A DNA stretch of 64,000 nucleotides from Streptococcus infantis SPAR10 (GTDB lineage: Bacteria > Bacillota > Bacilli > Lactobacillales > Streptococcaceae), in assembly GCF_000279535.1 (NCBI RefSeq), contig NZ_ALCH01000004.1, forward strand, positions 317,501 to 381,500. Reading direction: 5' to 3'. Below are positions 54,317 through 63,833 of the stretch, piece after piece; the stretch's first letter is position 1, and each line of letters starts with the position of its first letter. Under the pieces are notes generated by a model. The model searched no databases, was not told where the DNA came from, and saw only the letters and a list, made by a program, of their open reading frames with translations. The position numbers and the translations under genes are program-made.

Positions 54317-54421
54317 ACTTTCTATTGTAAACTGAAAGTCTGAATTTTACAAGTAACAAGGAAAAGTTTATAATGGAAGATAAGGAACATTTCCTAGTGA
54401 TTAAAAATGAATGAGGAAGTT

Positions 54422-56044
54422 ATGTCTAACGAAAATAATCATCAGCAGGCCCAGATGTTACGCGGGACTGCCTGGCTTACAGCTAGTAACTTTATCAGTC
54501 GTCTACTTGGAGCTATTTACATTATCCCTTGGTATATTTGGATGGGGACTTATGCTGCTAAGGCTAACGGACTCTTTACCATGGGTTATAATATCTACGC
54601 CTGGTTCTTGTTGATTTCGACAGCAGGTATCCCGGTGGCTGTAGCTAAGCAGATTGCTAAATACAATACCATGCATGAGGAAGAGCATAGTTTTGCCCTG
54701 ATTCGAAGTTTCTTAGGCTTTATGACGGTATTGGGACTTGCCTTTGCTTTGATCTTATATCTCTTTGCGCCTTGGTTAGCGGATCTTTCGGGTGTCGGTA
54801 AGGACTTGATTCCCATTATGCAGAGTTTAGCTTGGGCTGTCTTGATTTTCCCGTCTATGAGTGTTATCCGTGGATTTTTCCAAGGGATGAATAATCTTAA
54901 ACCTTATGCCATGAGTCAAATTGCTGAGCAGGTTATCCGTGTGATTTGGATGCTCTTAGCAACCTTTATCATCATGAAGCTCGGTTCAAAAGATTATCTA
55001 TCAGCGGTTACCCAATCAACTTTTGCTGCTTTTGTGGGAATGGTAGCTAGTTTTGCAGTCTTGCTTTATTTCCTTTATAAGGAAGGATTGCTCCAAAAAG
55101 TTTTTGAAACACGAGATAAGATTGATAGTAAGAGTCTTCTAATTGATACGATTAAGGAAGCTATTCCTTTTATCATAACTGGTTCTGCCATTCAGCTTTT
55201 CCAAATCTTGGACCAGATGACTTTCATCAATAGCATGAAGTGGTTTACCAACTATAGTAATGAAGACCTTGTTGTCATGTTCTCTTATTTCTCTGCCAAT
55301 CCGAATAAAATCACTATGATTTTGATTTCGGTTGGAGTATCAATCGGTAGCGTTGGTTTGCCTCTCTTGACTGAGAACTATGTAAAGGGTGATTTACCAG
55401 CAGCTTCTCGCTTGGTGCAAGATAGTATCACCATGCTCTTCCTATTCCTATTACCTGCAACAGTTGGAGTAGTTATGGTAGGAGAACCACTCTATACAGT
55501 CTTTTACGGTAAGCCAGATGGCTTGGCTATAGGCTTATTTATCTTTGCGGTCTTGCAATCAACAATTCTAGGCTTGTACATGGTCTTGTCACCAATGCTT
55601 CAGGCTATGTTCCGTAACCGCAAGGCAGTCTTGTATTTTGTTTATGGCTCAATTGCTAAGATTGTTCTACAATTACCATCGATAGCTATTTTCCATAGTT
55701 ATGGTCCTCTCATTTCAACGACCATCGGTCTTATCATTCCAATTGTTTTAATGTATCGCGAGATCTGTCAGATTACAGGTGTTCGCCGAAAGATTATCTT
55801 GAAGAGAACAATCTTGATCACTATTTTGACTTTAGTCATGTTCATCCTGGTTGGATTCATGCAATGGATTATTGGATTTGTCTTCCAACCAACTGGACGT
55901 TTCTGGAGCTTCATCTATGTCGCCTTTATTGGTGTAATCGGTGGCGGGCTCTACGGAGTCATGAGTCTCTATACTCGACTTTTGGATAAGGTTATTGGAA
56001 AGGCAAAAGCTGACCAGTTACGAGCACGATTAAAATTATCATAA
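54422..56044 (+). CDS. Lipid II flippase-type polysaccharide transporter (MurJ/YtgP-like)
   Basis: A 540-residue MOP-superfamily membrane protein with about 14 helices: LRGTAWLTASNFISRLLGAIYIIPW at the start and repeated helix pairs throughout. The YtgP/MurJ group flips lipid II across the membrane. Position beside murE supports that role, but other wall polymers cannot be excluded. I take ATG 54422 behind GAGGAAG; an ATG 15 nt earlier is also in frame. A TATAAT lies about 45 nt upstream. Confidence 0.9.
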   Translation: MSNENNHQQAQMLRGTAWLTASNFISRLLGAIYIIPWYIWMGTYAAKANGLFTMGYNIYAWFLLISTAGIPVAVAKQIAKYNTMHEEEHSFALIRSFLGFMTVLGLAFALILYLFAPWLADLSGVGKDLIPIMQSLAWAVLIFPSMSVIRGFFQGMNNLKPYAMSQIAEQVIRVIWMLLATFIIMKLGSKDYLSAVTQSTFAAFVGMVASFAVLLYFLYKEGLLQKVFETRDKIDSKSLLIDTIKEAIPFIITGSAIQLFQILDQMTFINSMKWFTNYSNEDLVVMFSYFSANPNKITMILISVGVSIGSVGLPLLTENYVKGDLPAASRLVQDSITMLFLFLLPATVGVVMVGEPLYTVFYGKPDGLAIGLFIFAVLQSTILGLYMVLSPMLQAMFRNRKAVLYFVYGSIAKIVLQLPSIAIFHSYGPLISTTIGLIIPIVLMYREICQITGVRRKIILKRTILITILTLVMFILVGFMQWIIGFVFQPTGRFWSFIYVAFIGVIGGGLYGVMSLYTRLLDKVIGKAKADQLRARLKLS

Positions 56045-56061
56045 TAGTTTATAAATAAAAC

Positions 56062-56108
56062 GAACAATTTGAACTTTTTACGTAAAAAAGTCTAAATTGT
56101 TCTTTTTT
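56062..56108 (+). terminator. Intrinsic terminator after the flippase gene
   Basis: GAACAATTT and AAATTGTTC flank an inner ACTTTTT/AAAAAGT stem, followed by TTTTTTTC. Confidence 0.85.
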
Positions 56109-56171
56109 TCTTGAAAAAATACAAAAAAATATAAAAAATGTAGAAAAATATAAATTTTAGAACATAATCAC

Positions 56172-56199
56172 TTGACTAAAAAAACAATAGCTGTATAAT
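56172..56199 (+). promoter_or_regulatory. Promoter of the oligopeptide-binding lipoprotein gene
   Basis: TTGACT (56172-56177), a 16-nt spacer and TATAAT (56194-56199). Confidence 0.75.
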
Positions 56200-56231
56200 G
56201 ATACAAATATTTAAATTTGGAGGTTCTGTTT

Positions 56232-58190
56232 ATGAAAAAGTCTAAGGCAAAATATCTGACGCTAGCAAGCGTTGTCCTAAGTGCAGGTCTGCTATTGGCG
56301 GCTTGTAGCAACTCAGCTAGTTCTACTAAAACATATAATTATGTATACAGTAGCGATCCATCTAGTCTAAACTATCTCTTAGAGAATCGTGCAACAACAG
56401 GTGATGTTGTGACAAACTTGGTAGATGGTTTGATGGAAAATGACCAGTATGGAAATTATATTCCTTCATTGGCAGAAGATTGGACTGTATCCCAAGATGG
56501 TTTGACTTATACTTACAAACTTCGTAAGGACGCCAAATGGTATACAGCAGATGGTGAAGAGTACGCCCCAGTTACAGCACAAGATTTTGTGACAGGATTG
56601 AAGTATGCTGCGGATAAAAAATCTGAAGCTCTCTATCTAGTTCAAGATTCTGTTGCTGGTTTAGATGATTATATCAACGGAAAAACAACAGACTTTTCAA
56701 CAGTTGGAGTTAAGGCTATTGATGATCAAACAGTGCAGTATACTTTGAAACAACCAGAAACTTACTGGAACTCAAAAACAACTGCGACTATTCTGTTCCC
56801 AGTAAATGCAGACTTCTTGAACTCAAAAGGGGATGATTTCGGTAAAGTGGATCCAGCAAATATCTTGTATAATGGTCCATTTATTCTCAAATCATTCACA
56901 TCTAAATCTGTCATGGAATACAAGAAAAATCCAAATTACTGGGATGCAAAAAATGTATTCGTAGATGAAGTGAAGTTGACTTACTACGATGGAAGCGACC
57001 AAGATGCCTTGGCACGTAACTTCATGGAAGGAGTTTACAGCTACGCACGTCTCTATCCAAATAGTTCGAGCTTTGAAGGAATTAAGGAAAAGAATAAAGA
57101 TAATATTATTTACAGTATGCAAGATGCGACATCCTACTATTATAACTTTAACCTAGATAGACAATCTTATAACCATACTTCAAAAACAACTGATGCTGAA
57201 AAGACAGCCCAACAAGAAGCAGTTTTGAATAAATCATTCCGTCAGGCTATCAACTTTGCCTATGACCGTACTGCTTATGGTGCCCAATCTCAAGGGGAAG
57301 ATGGAGCAACTAAGATTATCAGAAACTTGCTCGTTCCACCATCATTCGTTACTCTTGATGGTAAAGATTTTGGTGATGTCATAGCTTCTAAGATGGTCAA
57401 TTACGGTCAAGTATGGCAAAATATGAACTTCGCTGATGCCCAAGATGCTTACTACAATGCCGATAAGGCCAAAGAAGTCTTTGCTCAAGCCAAGAAAGAA
57501 TTGGAAGCCAAAGGTGTTCAATTCCCAATTCACCTGGATTTACCGGTTGACCAAACCTTTAAGAAGGGGGTGTTAGAGGCAAGTTCTTTCAAACAGTCTA
57601 TTGAATCTGTTCTAGGTGCAGATAATGTCGTTATCGATATTCAAATGCTGACTACTGAGGAAATGGATAGTATTGGTTATCTAGCGAATACAGCTGCACA
57701 AAAAGACTATGACCTTTATAACGGTGGTTGGGGACCAGACTACCAAGACCCATCAACTTACCTCGATACTCTTAGCTTAACAAGTGGTGGCTCACTACAA
57801 AACCTCGGTTTGGAACCAGGAGCAACCAATTCTAAAGCAACAGCTGTTGGTTTGGATGTCTATACTAAGATGTTGGAAGAAGCCAATGCTGAACAAGATT
57901 TGAACAAACGTTATGATAAATACGCTGAAGCACAAGCTTGGTTGGTGGATAGCTCTCTAGCAATTCCAAACGTTTCTAAAGGTGGAACACCTACATTGAG
58001 AAAAACAGTTCCATTCTCTGCCGCCTTCTCTCAAGCTGGTAATAAGGGTGTTGAATCCTACAAATACGTGAAATTGCAAGATAAGATTGTCACAACAGCT
58101 GAGTATGAAGAAGCTAGACAAAAATGGCTGAAAGAAAAAGAAGAATCTAATAAAAAAGCCCAAGAAGATTTTGCTAAACACGTTAAGTAA
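56232..58190 (+). CDS. Oligopeptide ABC transporter substrate-binding lipoprotein (AliA/AliB-like)
   Basis: A 652-residue family 5 peptide-binding lipoprotein with lipobox LLAAC (Cys25) and YNYVYSSDPSSLNYL at the mature N terminus. AliA/AliB/AmiA proteins capture peptides for the AmiCDEF permease and influence competence and colonisation. No permease or ATPase gene is adjacent, typical of the Ali proteins. The start is ATG 56232 behind TTTGGAGG; the frame from 56217 includes that site. The C terminus is rich in Glu and Lys. Confidence 0.93.
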   Translation: MKKSKAKYLTLASVVLSAGLLLAACSNSASSTKTYNYVYSSDPSSLNYLLENRATTGDVVTNLVDGLMENDQYGNYIPSLAEDWTVSQDGLTYTYKLRKDAKWYTADGEEYAPVTAQDFVTGLKYAADKKSEALYLVQDSVAGLDDYINGKTTDFSTVGVKAIDDQTVQYTLKQPETYWNSKTTATILFPVNADFLNSKGDDFGKVDPANILYNGPFILKSFTSKSVMEYKKNPNYWDAKNVFVDEVKLTYYDGSDQDALARNFMEGVYSYARLYPNSSSFEGIKEKNKDNIIYSMQDATSYYYNFNLDRQSYNHTSKTTDAEKTAQQEAVLNKSFRQAINFAYDRTAYGAQSQGEDGATKIIRNLLVPPSFVTLDGKDFGDVIASKMVNYGQVWQNMNFADAQDAYYNADKAKEVFAQAKKELEAKGVQFPIHLDLPVDQTFKKGVLEASSFKQSIESVLGADNVVIDIQMLTTEEMDSIGYLANTAAQKDYDLYNGGWGPDYQDPSTYLDTLSLTSGGSLQNLGLEPGATNSKATAVGLDVYTKMLEEANAEQDLNKRYDKYAEAQAWLVDSSLAIPNVSKGGTPTLRKTVPFSAAFSQAGNKGVESYKYVKLQDKIVTTAEYEEARQKWLKEKEESNKKAQEDFAKHVK

Positions 58191-58202
58191 TGACTCTAAA
58201 TT

Positions 58203-58238
58203 TAAAAACGGTAACCTTTAATGAGGTTATCGTTTTTA
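58203..58238 (+). terminator. Intrinsic terminator after the oligopeptide-binding gene
   Basis: AAAACGGTAACCT and AGGTTATCGTTTT pair with one wobble, ending in T residues. Confidence 0.85.
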
Positions 58239-58331
58239 TATAGTTTGAAACTATAACTAGCTCTTGAAAACAAGAAAACGAAGGATCCAAAATAAGTGGT
58301 ACAATAGTTACTATAGATTTGGAGGTAAAGT

Positions 58332-59426
58332 ATGAGCAAATCATTTCATATCAACACAATTTTAGCCCAAGCAGGTATCAAGTCTGATAAGGCAACAGGT
58401 GCTTTGGTTACACCTATTCACTTTTCAACGACTTATCAGCACCCAGAATTTGGTCAATCAACTGGATTTGACTATACCCGCACCAAAAACCCAACTCGTA
58501 GCAAGGCAGAGGAAGTTTTGGCAGCTATTGAATCAGCCAAGTATGCTTTGGCGACTAGTTCAGGTATGTCTGCAATTGTGTTAGCCTTTAGCGTTTTTCC
58601 AGTAGGAAGCAAGGTTTTGGCTGTCCGTGACCTTTACGGTGGCTCTTTCCGCTGGTTCAATCAAGTGGAGCAGGAAGGACGATTCCACTTTACCTATGCC
58701 AACACAGAAGAAGAGCTAATTGCCGAGCTAGAAAAGGATGTGGATGTACTTTATATCGAAACACCAACCAACCCTTTGATGTTGGAATTTGATATTGAAA
58801 AATTATCAAAGTTAGCTCATGCTAAGGGTGCTAAAGTTGTCGTCGATAATACCTTCTATAGCCCGATTTACCAACGTCCAATTGAAGATGGAGCAGATAT
58901 TGTCCTTCATTCAGCGACAAAATACCTTGCAGGCCATAATGATGTTCTAGCTGGTGTAGTTGTGACAGATAATGCTGATTTGTACGAAAAACTCTTTTAC
59001 AATCTCAACACGACAGGGGCTGTTTTGTCACCATTTGATAGTTATCAATTGATTCGTGGTCTTAAAACATTGTCACTTCGTATGGAGCGCTCAACAGCAA
59101 ATGCTCAAGAAATCGTAGCCTTTTTGGAACAATCACCTGCAGTCAAAGAAGTCTTGTATACAGGTCGCGGGGGGATGATTTCCTTTAAAGTGGCAGATGA
59201 GAAGCGTATCCCTCATATCTTAAACACTTTGAAAGTATTCTCTTTTGCTGAAAGTCTGGGTGGTGTTGAAAGTCTGATTACCTACCCAACCACTCAAACC
59301 CATGCAGACATTCCTGCAGAGGTTCGTCATTCTTATGGTTTGACCGATGACCTTTTACGCTTGTCTATTGGTATTGAGGATGCTAGAGACTTGATTGAAG
59401 ATTTGCGTCAAGCCTTGGAAGGATAA
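58332..59426 (+). CDS. Cys/Met metabolism PLP enzyme (cystathionine gamma-synthase or lyase family)
   Basis: A 364-residue fold-type I enzyme of the trans-sulfuration family. The PLP lysine lies in HSATKYLAGHNDVLAG, and YTRTKNPTRSKAEE and ETPTNPLM are the other family motifs. Sequence alone does not separate cystathionine gamma-synthase, beta-lyase, or O-acetylhomoserine sulfhydrylase. A start GTATG follows TTTGGAGG. The next gene encodes a second C-S lyase type, so the pair probably handles homocysteine and cysteine interconversion. Confidence 0.9.
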   Translation: MSKSFHINTILAQAGIKSDKATGALVTPIHFSTTYQHPEFGQSTGFDYTRTKNPTRSKAEEVLAAIESAKYALATSSGMSAIVLAFSVFPVGSKVLAVRDLYGGSFRWFNQVEQEGRFHFTYANTEEELIAELEKDVDVLYIETPTNPLMLEFDIEKLSKLAHAKGAKVVVDNTFYSPIYQRPIEDGADIVLHSATKYLAGHNDVLAGVVVTDNADLYEKLFYNLNTTGAVLSPFDSYQLIRGLKTLSLRMERSTANAQEIVAFLEQSPAVKEVLYTGRGGMISFKVADEKRIPHILNTLKVFSFAESLGGVESLITYPTTQTHADIPAEVRHSYGLTDDLLRLSIGIEDARDLIEDLRQALEG

Positions 59427-59430
59427 GACT

Positions 59431-60597
59431 ATGGGGAAATATGATTTTACGACTTTGCCCAATCGTTTTGGACATCATACCTACAAATGGAAAGAAGCAG
59501 AGACTGACCGTCAAGTATTGCCGGCCTGGATTGCTGATATGGACTTTGAAGTCTTACCTGAGATTCGTCAGACTGTCCATGACTATGCTGAGCAATTAGT
59601 CTATGGCTATACCTATGCTAGTGATGGATTGATTGAAGCCGTTCAAAAATGGGAGGAAAAACACCATAGTTATCGCTTTGAAAAGGATGCTCTAGTCTTT
59701 ATCGAAGGGGTAGTGCCAGCTATTTCAACAGCTATTCAAGCCTTTACCAAAGAAGGTGAAGCGGTTCTGATTAACACACCGGTTTATCCTCCTTTTGCTC
59801 GAAGCATTAAGCTCAATAATCGTAGACTAATCACCAACTCTCTAGTAGAAAAAGACGGGCTTTTTGAGATTGACTTTGATCGATTGGAGAAAGACTTTGT
59901 CGAAGAAGATGTGAAACTCTACGTCCTTTGTAATCCTCATAATCCTGGTGGACGCGTTTGGGAAAAGGAAGTCTTAGAGAAGATTGGACAGCTGTGTCAA
60001 AAACATGGAGTCTTGCTAGTATCTGATGAGATTCACCAAGATTTAGCCTTGTTTGGAAACAAGCACCAGTCATTCAACACTGTAAATGAAGATTTTAAAG
60101 AATTTTCACTGATTTTAAGTAGTGCAACTAAGACCTTCAACATTGCTGGGACGAAAAATTCTTACGCTATTATCGAAAATCCTAAGTTGAGACTTGCTTT
60201 CCAAAAACGCCAGCTGGCTAATAATCAACATGAAATCTCAGGTTTGGGATATTTGGCAACAGAAACTGCCTATCGATATGGTGAAGATTGGTTGACAGAA
60301 CTCAAAGAACTGATTGAGAAACACATTGATTATGTAGTCAAATTGTTTGGAAAAGAGACTAAAATTAAAGTCATGAAACCTCAAGGTACCTATCTCATTT
60401 GGCTTGATTTTTCAGCCTATGATATTAGCGATGAGGAGCTAAGAAAGCTTTTAAGAGACGAAGCCAAGGTTATCCTGAACAGAGGCCTGGACTTTGGTGA
60501 GGAAGGAGCCCTTCACGCTCGTCTCAATGTAGCCATGCCGACATCTGTCCTAGAAGAAGTTTGCCAACGAATCATTTCTACTTTTTCAAATCTTTAA
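59431..60597 (+). CDS. MalY/PatB-type PLP aminotransferase/C-S lyase
   Basis: A 388-residue class I/II aminotransferase-fold enzyme of the MalY/PatB group, often cystathionine beta-lyases. PLP lysine in SSATKTFNIAGTKNS; N-terminal YDFTTLPNRFGHHTYKW and PAWIADMDFEVLPEI are characteristic. The start ATG 59431 follows AAGGATAAG; the frame from 59395 overlaps the upstream gene. It lies 4 nt after that gene, so both are one operon. A terminator follows. Confidence 0.92.
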   Translation: MGKYDFTTLPNRFGHHTYKWKEAETDRQVLPAWIADMDFEVLPEIRQTVHDYAEQLVYGYTYASDGLIEAVQKWEEKHHSYRFEKDALVFIEGVVPAISTAIQAFTKEGEAVLINTPVYPPFARSIKLNNRRLITNSLVEKDGLFEIDFDRLEKDFVEEDVKLYVLCNPHNPGGRVWEKEVLEKIGQLCQKHGVLLVSDEIHQDLALFGNKHQSFNTVNEDFKEFSLILSSATKTFNIAGTKNSYAIIENPKLRLAFQKRQLANNQHEISGLGYLATETAYRYGEDWLTELKELIEKHIDYVVKLFGKETKIKVMKPQGTYLIWLDFSAYDISDEELRKLLRDEAKVILNRGLDFGEEGALHARLNVAMPTSVLEEVCQRIISTFSNL

Positions 60598-60603
60598 AAA
60601 CTA

Positions 60604-60643
60604 GCCTTTTAGGAGAAAAGTCTTCCTAGAAGGCTATTTTCAT
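60604..60643 (+). terminator. Intrinsic terminator after the MalY/PatB gene
   Basis: TAGCCTT...TAGGA and TTCCTA...AAGGCTA form an interrupted stem, followed by TTTTC. Confidence 0.7.
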
Positions 60644-60688
60644 AGGCAGAAATATGGTATAATTAAGAGATAAAGTAAAGGGGACACT

Positions 60689-63600
60689 ATGGCTAAATTG
60701 ATTCCAGGAAAGCTTCGAATGGAGGGAGTAGAACTCTACGAAACTGGTCAGATTGAAATCATTAAAGAACAGGACCATCGCATCTATGCGCGTGTAGCGG
60801 ATGAAGAAATCCGCTATAGTTTAGATGACGATTTGGTTTTTTGTACCTGTGCATTTTTCAAAAAAAGAGGCTACTGTGTTCATTTGGCGGCATTGGAATA
60901 TTATCTAAAAAATGACCAACTAGGGCAAGAAATCTTACTCAATCTAGAGGCTAATCAGGAAGAGAAAGAGACTGTTGAGACACAAGTAACTTTCGGAGGA
61001 AAATTCTTGGAGTCTATCCAAGCACCTAGTCAGTTTGACCTCTATCAGCTTTCTGCTCAAGGACAGGTGGAAGCAGGGACCAATCGCCTTATCTGGACTT
61101 TAAGGATTGGTCTTTCTAAGCAAGACAAGTTTTATGTGATTAGGGATATCCCTCTTTTCTTAAAAGTCATAGAGTTTTCCAAACCCTATATGATAGGGAA
61201 ACATTACGAGACCTCATTAAGACTTGAGTATTTTGATAAAGCCAGCCAAGAAGTCTTGAATTTCTTATTAGGTTTGGTTGAAGAGAAGATTGACTACACT
61301 ATTTTTTTTCCAAATCAAGGACGACACCTCTATTTCCCTAAAACCTTTTTTGAGCAGGGGGCTAGTCTACTGATGGGATTAGATGCCTTTCAATTTGACC
61401 ATCAGCTTTCGACATATCACCATCTTCTCTTCCAAGACTTTGATGGCCAAGCAGGTTTGTTTTCATTTAGAATTGAAGATAAATCCAACTATTATGAGAT
61501 GGAAATCCTTGAACGGACAGGGGTCAATGTCTTTTATGGGGGACAAGTTTTATTCTCTAAAGGCAATTTTTACCTATTGACAAAAAAACAGGCTAGTTTA
61601 TTAGATGCGCTTAGAAAAGTTCCTTTAGATCATAGTGGTAGAAAGATTTTACAGTTTGATAGTAGTGATCGAGATCTCTTAGCTTCGACTCTGTTCCAGT
61701 TTAAAGAACTCGGAAAAGTAGAGGCTCCTGATTCGCTTCACATTCAATCCTTCCGCCCGTCTTTCTACATGGAACGAGAAGAGGACGGTTCTATTCGATT
61801 AGATATGCAATTTCAATATGAAACTTGCCTAGTAACCAATCGCAATGAACTAGAGAACCTCCCTTTTGCGAGTGACATTCAATTAGAAAAAAAGATTTTT
61901 CAGCTGGCTCTATCAGCTGGATTTGAAGCAGATTTTCGTTCATGGCGTCAGAGTTTGAAAGCTGATGCAGTCCATACTTTCTTTCAGGAAATTTTACCAG
62001 CCTTTGCGGTGCTTGGAGAATTAAAGATTTCTGAGAGTTTGCAGGAGCTTTATCGAGTTCAGAAACCTCAAGTCCATATCTCGTCCAAGGGAAGTCTTCT
62101 AGAAATTCAATTTGACTTTCAGGATATTGATCAAGAAGAAATCAATCGAGCAATGAAAGCTCTCGTTGCCAAGCAGGACTATTATATTTCTTCCTCTAGC
62201 CAGGTTTATTATTTTGATGAACAGACAAAACGTATTCGTCAGGATCTAGAGGATTTGGGAATTGAAGAGATAGAGAGTGACTCTTTTCACGCTCGCAAGT
62301 CTTTAGCGTATACCTTATCTCATCTGTTTAAGGATCAGGATCAAGTTACTTTTACTGATGAATTTCGTCATTTGTCGCATCATTTAACGCATCCTGAGGA
62401 TTTTCCGATGAAGTCCCTAGATATTCGAGCCCAACTCAGGGATTATCAGAAAAAAGGGATTCAATGGCTTCAGATGTTGGACCATTATGGATTTGGTGGG
62501 ATTTTAGCTGATGATATGGGACTTGGAAAAACCTTACAAGCCATCGCCTTTTTAAGTAGCCAACTTCAGGAGAATAGCCGTGTCTTGATTCTTGCTCCAT
62601 CTGGTCTCATCTATAATTGGGCTGATGAATTTAAAAAATTTGCACCGAATTTGGATGTGGCTGTCGTACATGGATTGAAACCTTATCGTGAGACTATTTT
62701 AGCAGAAAAACATCAGGTCTATGTGACCAGTTATGCCACTTTCCGTCAGGATAGTGAAATCTATCGAAATTTATCTTTTGATTTTCTATTTCTAGATGAA
62801 GCCCAAGTGATGAAAAATGCCCAAACCAAAATTGCTAAGATTTTGAGAAAGTTTGTGGTTCCATCAGTTTTTGCTCTTTCCGGAACACCAATTGAAAATA
62901 ATCTAGGGGAATTATGGTCTATCTTTCAGATTGTATTGCCAGGACTTTTGCCAGCAAAAAAAGACTTTATGAAATTGCCTGCTGAGAGAGTGGCACAGTT
63001 TATCAAACCATTTGTCATGCGTCGAAAAAAAGAGGATGTTCTTACAGAGTTACCTGATCTGATAGAAGTCGTTTATAAAAATGAACTGGAGGACCAGCAA
63101 AAAGCTATCTATCTAGCTCAACTTCAACAGATGCAAGAGCGCTTGGGACAAGTGACCGATGCAGAATTTCAACGAAATCGAGTTGAAATTTTAACAGGAC
63201 TCATGCGTCTTCGCCAGATTTGTGATACTCCAGCTCTATTTATGGAAGATTATAAGGGAGATAGCGGGAAGCTTGATAGTTTACGAGATCTGTTAGGTCA
63301 AATTGCTGAGGGAAATCATCGTGTACTCATCTTCTCTCAATTTAGGGGAATGCTTGATCGCATCGAAAAGGAGTTGCCTCAGCTTGGCTTAACTTCCTTT
63401 AAGATTACTGGCTCTACACCATCACAGGAGCGTCAAGAAATGACCAAGGCTTTTAACCAAGGTGAGCGCGATGTATTTTTGATTTCTCTAAAAGCTGGTG
63501 GAGTTGGTCTCAACCTTACTGGTGCGGATACAGTTATTCTGGTAGATTTATGGTGGAATCCGGCAGTTGAATCACAGGCTATTGGCCGGGCCCACCGTAT

Positions 63601-63787
63601 GGGACAAGACCAAGCTGTTGAGGTTTATCGTCTAGTAACTAGAGGCACAATCGAGGAGAAGATTCAAGAGTTGCAGGAAGAGAAAAAGAATCTGGTCTCA
63701 GAAGTATTGGATGGAACAGAGTCTCGTGGAAGTCTCACACTTACTGAAATTCAAGAAATATTAGGAATTTCTGAAGCCAAGACTTGA
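60689..63787 (+). CDS. SWIM-domain SNF2-family DNA helicase/translocase
   Basis: A 1032-residue protein. An N-terminal SWIM zinc motif CTC-x8-CVH (Cys52, Cys54, Cys63, His65), a middle region without known motifs (about 100-560) and a C-terminal SNF2 engine. Helicase motifs: DDMGLGKT (608-615), DEAQ box (703-706), SGTPIENN and GGVGLNLTGADTVILVD with QAIGRAHRMGQ. SNF2 ATPases translocate on duplex DNA and remodel protein-DNA complexes. It is monocistronic with -10 box ahead (GGTATAATT) and an AAAGGGGA site. Confidence 0.92.
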   Translation: MAKLIPGKLRMEGVELYETGQIEIIKEQDHRIYARVADEEIRYSLDDDLVFCTCAFFKKRGYCVHLAALEYYLKNDQLGQEILLNLEANQEEKETVETQVTFGGKFLESIQAPSQFDLYQLSAQGQVEAGTNRLIWTLRIGLSKQDKFYVIRDIPLFLKVIEFSKPYMIGKHYETSLRLEYFDKASQEVLNFLLGLVEEKIDYTIFFPNQGRHLYFPKTFFEQGASLLMGLDAFQFDHQLSTYHHLLFQDFDGQAGLFSFRIEDKSNYYEMEILERTGVNVFYGGQVLFSKGNFYLLTKKQASLLDALRKVPLDHSGRKILQFDSSDRDLLASTLFQFKELGKVEAPDSLHIQSFRPSFYMEREEDGSIRLDMQFQYETCLVTNRNELENLPFASDIQLEKKIFQLALSAGFEADFRSWRQSLKADAVHTFFQEILPAFAVLGELKISESLQELYRVQKPQVHISSKGSLLEIQFDFQDIDQEEINRAMKALVAKQDYYISSSSQVYYFDEQTKRIRQDLEDLGIEEIESDSFHARKSLAYTLSHLFKDQDQVTFTDEFRHLSHHLTHPEDFPMKSLDIRAQLRDYQKKGIQWLQMLDHYGFGGILADDMGLGKTLQAIAFLSSQLQENSRVLILAPSGLIYNWADEFKKFAPNLDVAVVHGLKPYRETILAEKHQVYVTSYATFRQDSEIYRNLSFDFLFLDEAQVMKNAQTKIAKILRKFVVPSVFALSGTPIENNLGELWSIFQIVLPGLLPAKKDFMKLPAERVAQFIKPFVMRRKKEDVLTELPDLIEVVYKNELEDQQKAIYLAQLQQMQERLGQVTDAEFQRNRVEILTGLMRLRQICDTPALFMEDYKGDSGKLDSLRDLLGQIAEGNHRVLIFSQFRGMLDRIEKELPQLGLTSFKITGSTPSQERQEMTKAFNQGERDVFLISLKAGGVGLNLTGADTVILVDLWWNPAVESQAIGRAHRMGQDQAVEVYRLVTRGTIEEKIQELQEEKKNLVSEVLDGTESRGSLTLTEIQEILGISEAKT

Positions 63788-63811
63788 AAAATCAAGACTT
63801 TACGTTATAAT
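63784..63811 (+). promoter_or_regulatory. Promoter of the last gene, overlapping the SNF2 stop
   Basis: TTGAAA (63784-63789), a 16-nt spacer and TATAAT (63806-63811). The -35 covers the SNF2 stop codon. Confidence 0.6.
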
Positions 63812-63833
63812 GGAGTATTGAAAGGGAATAAAA

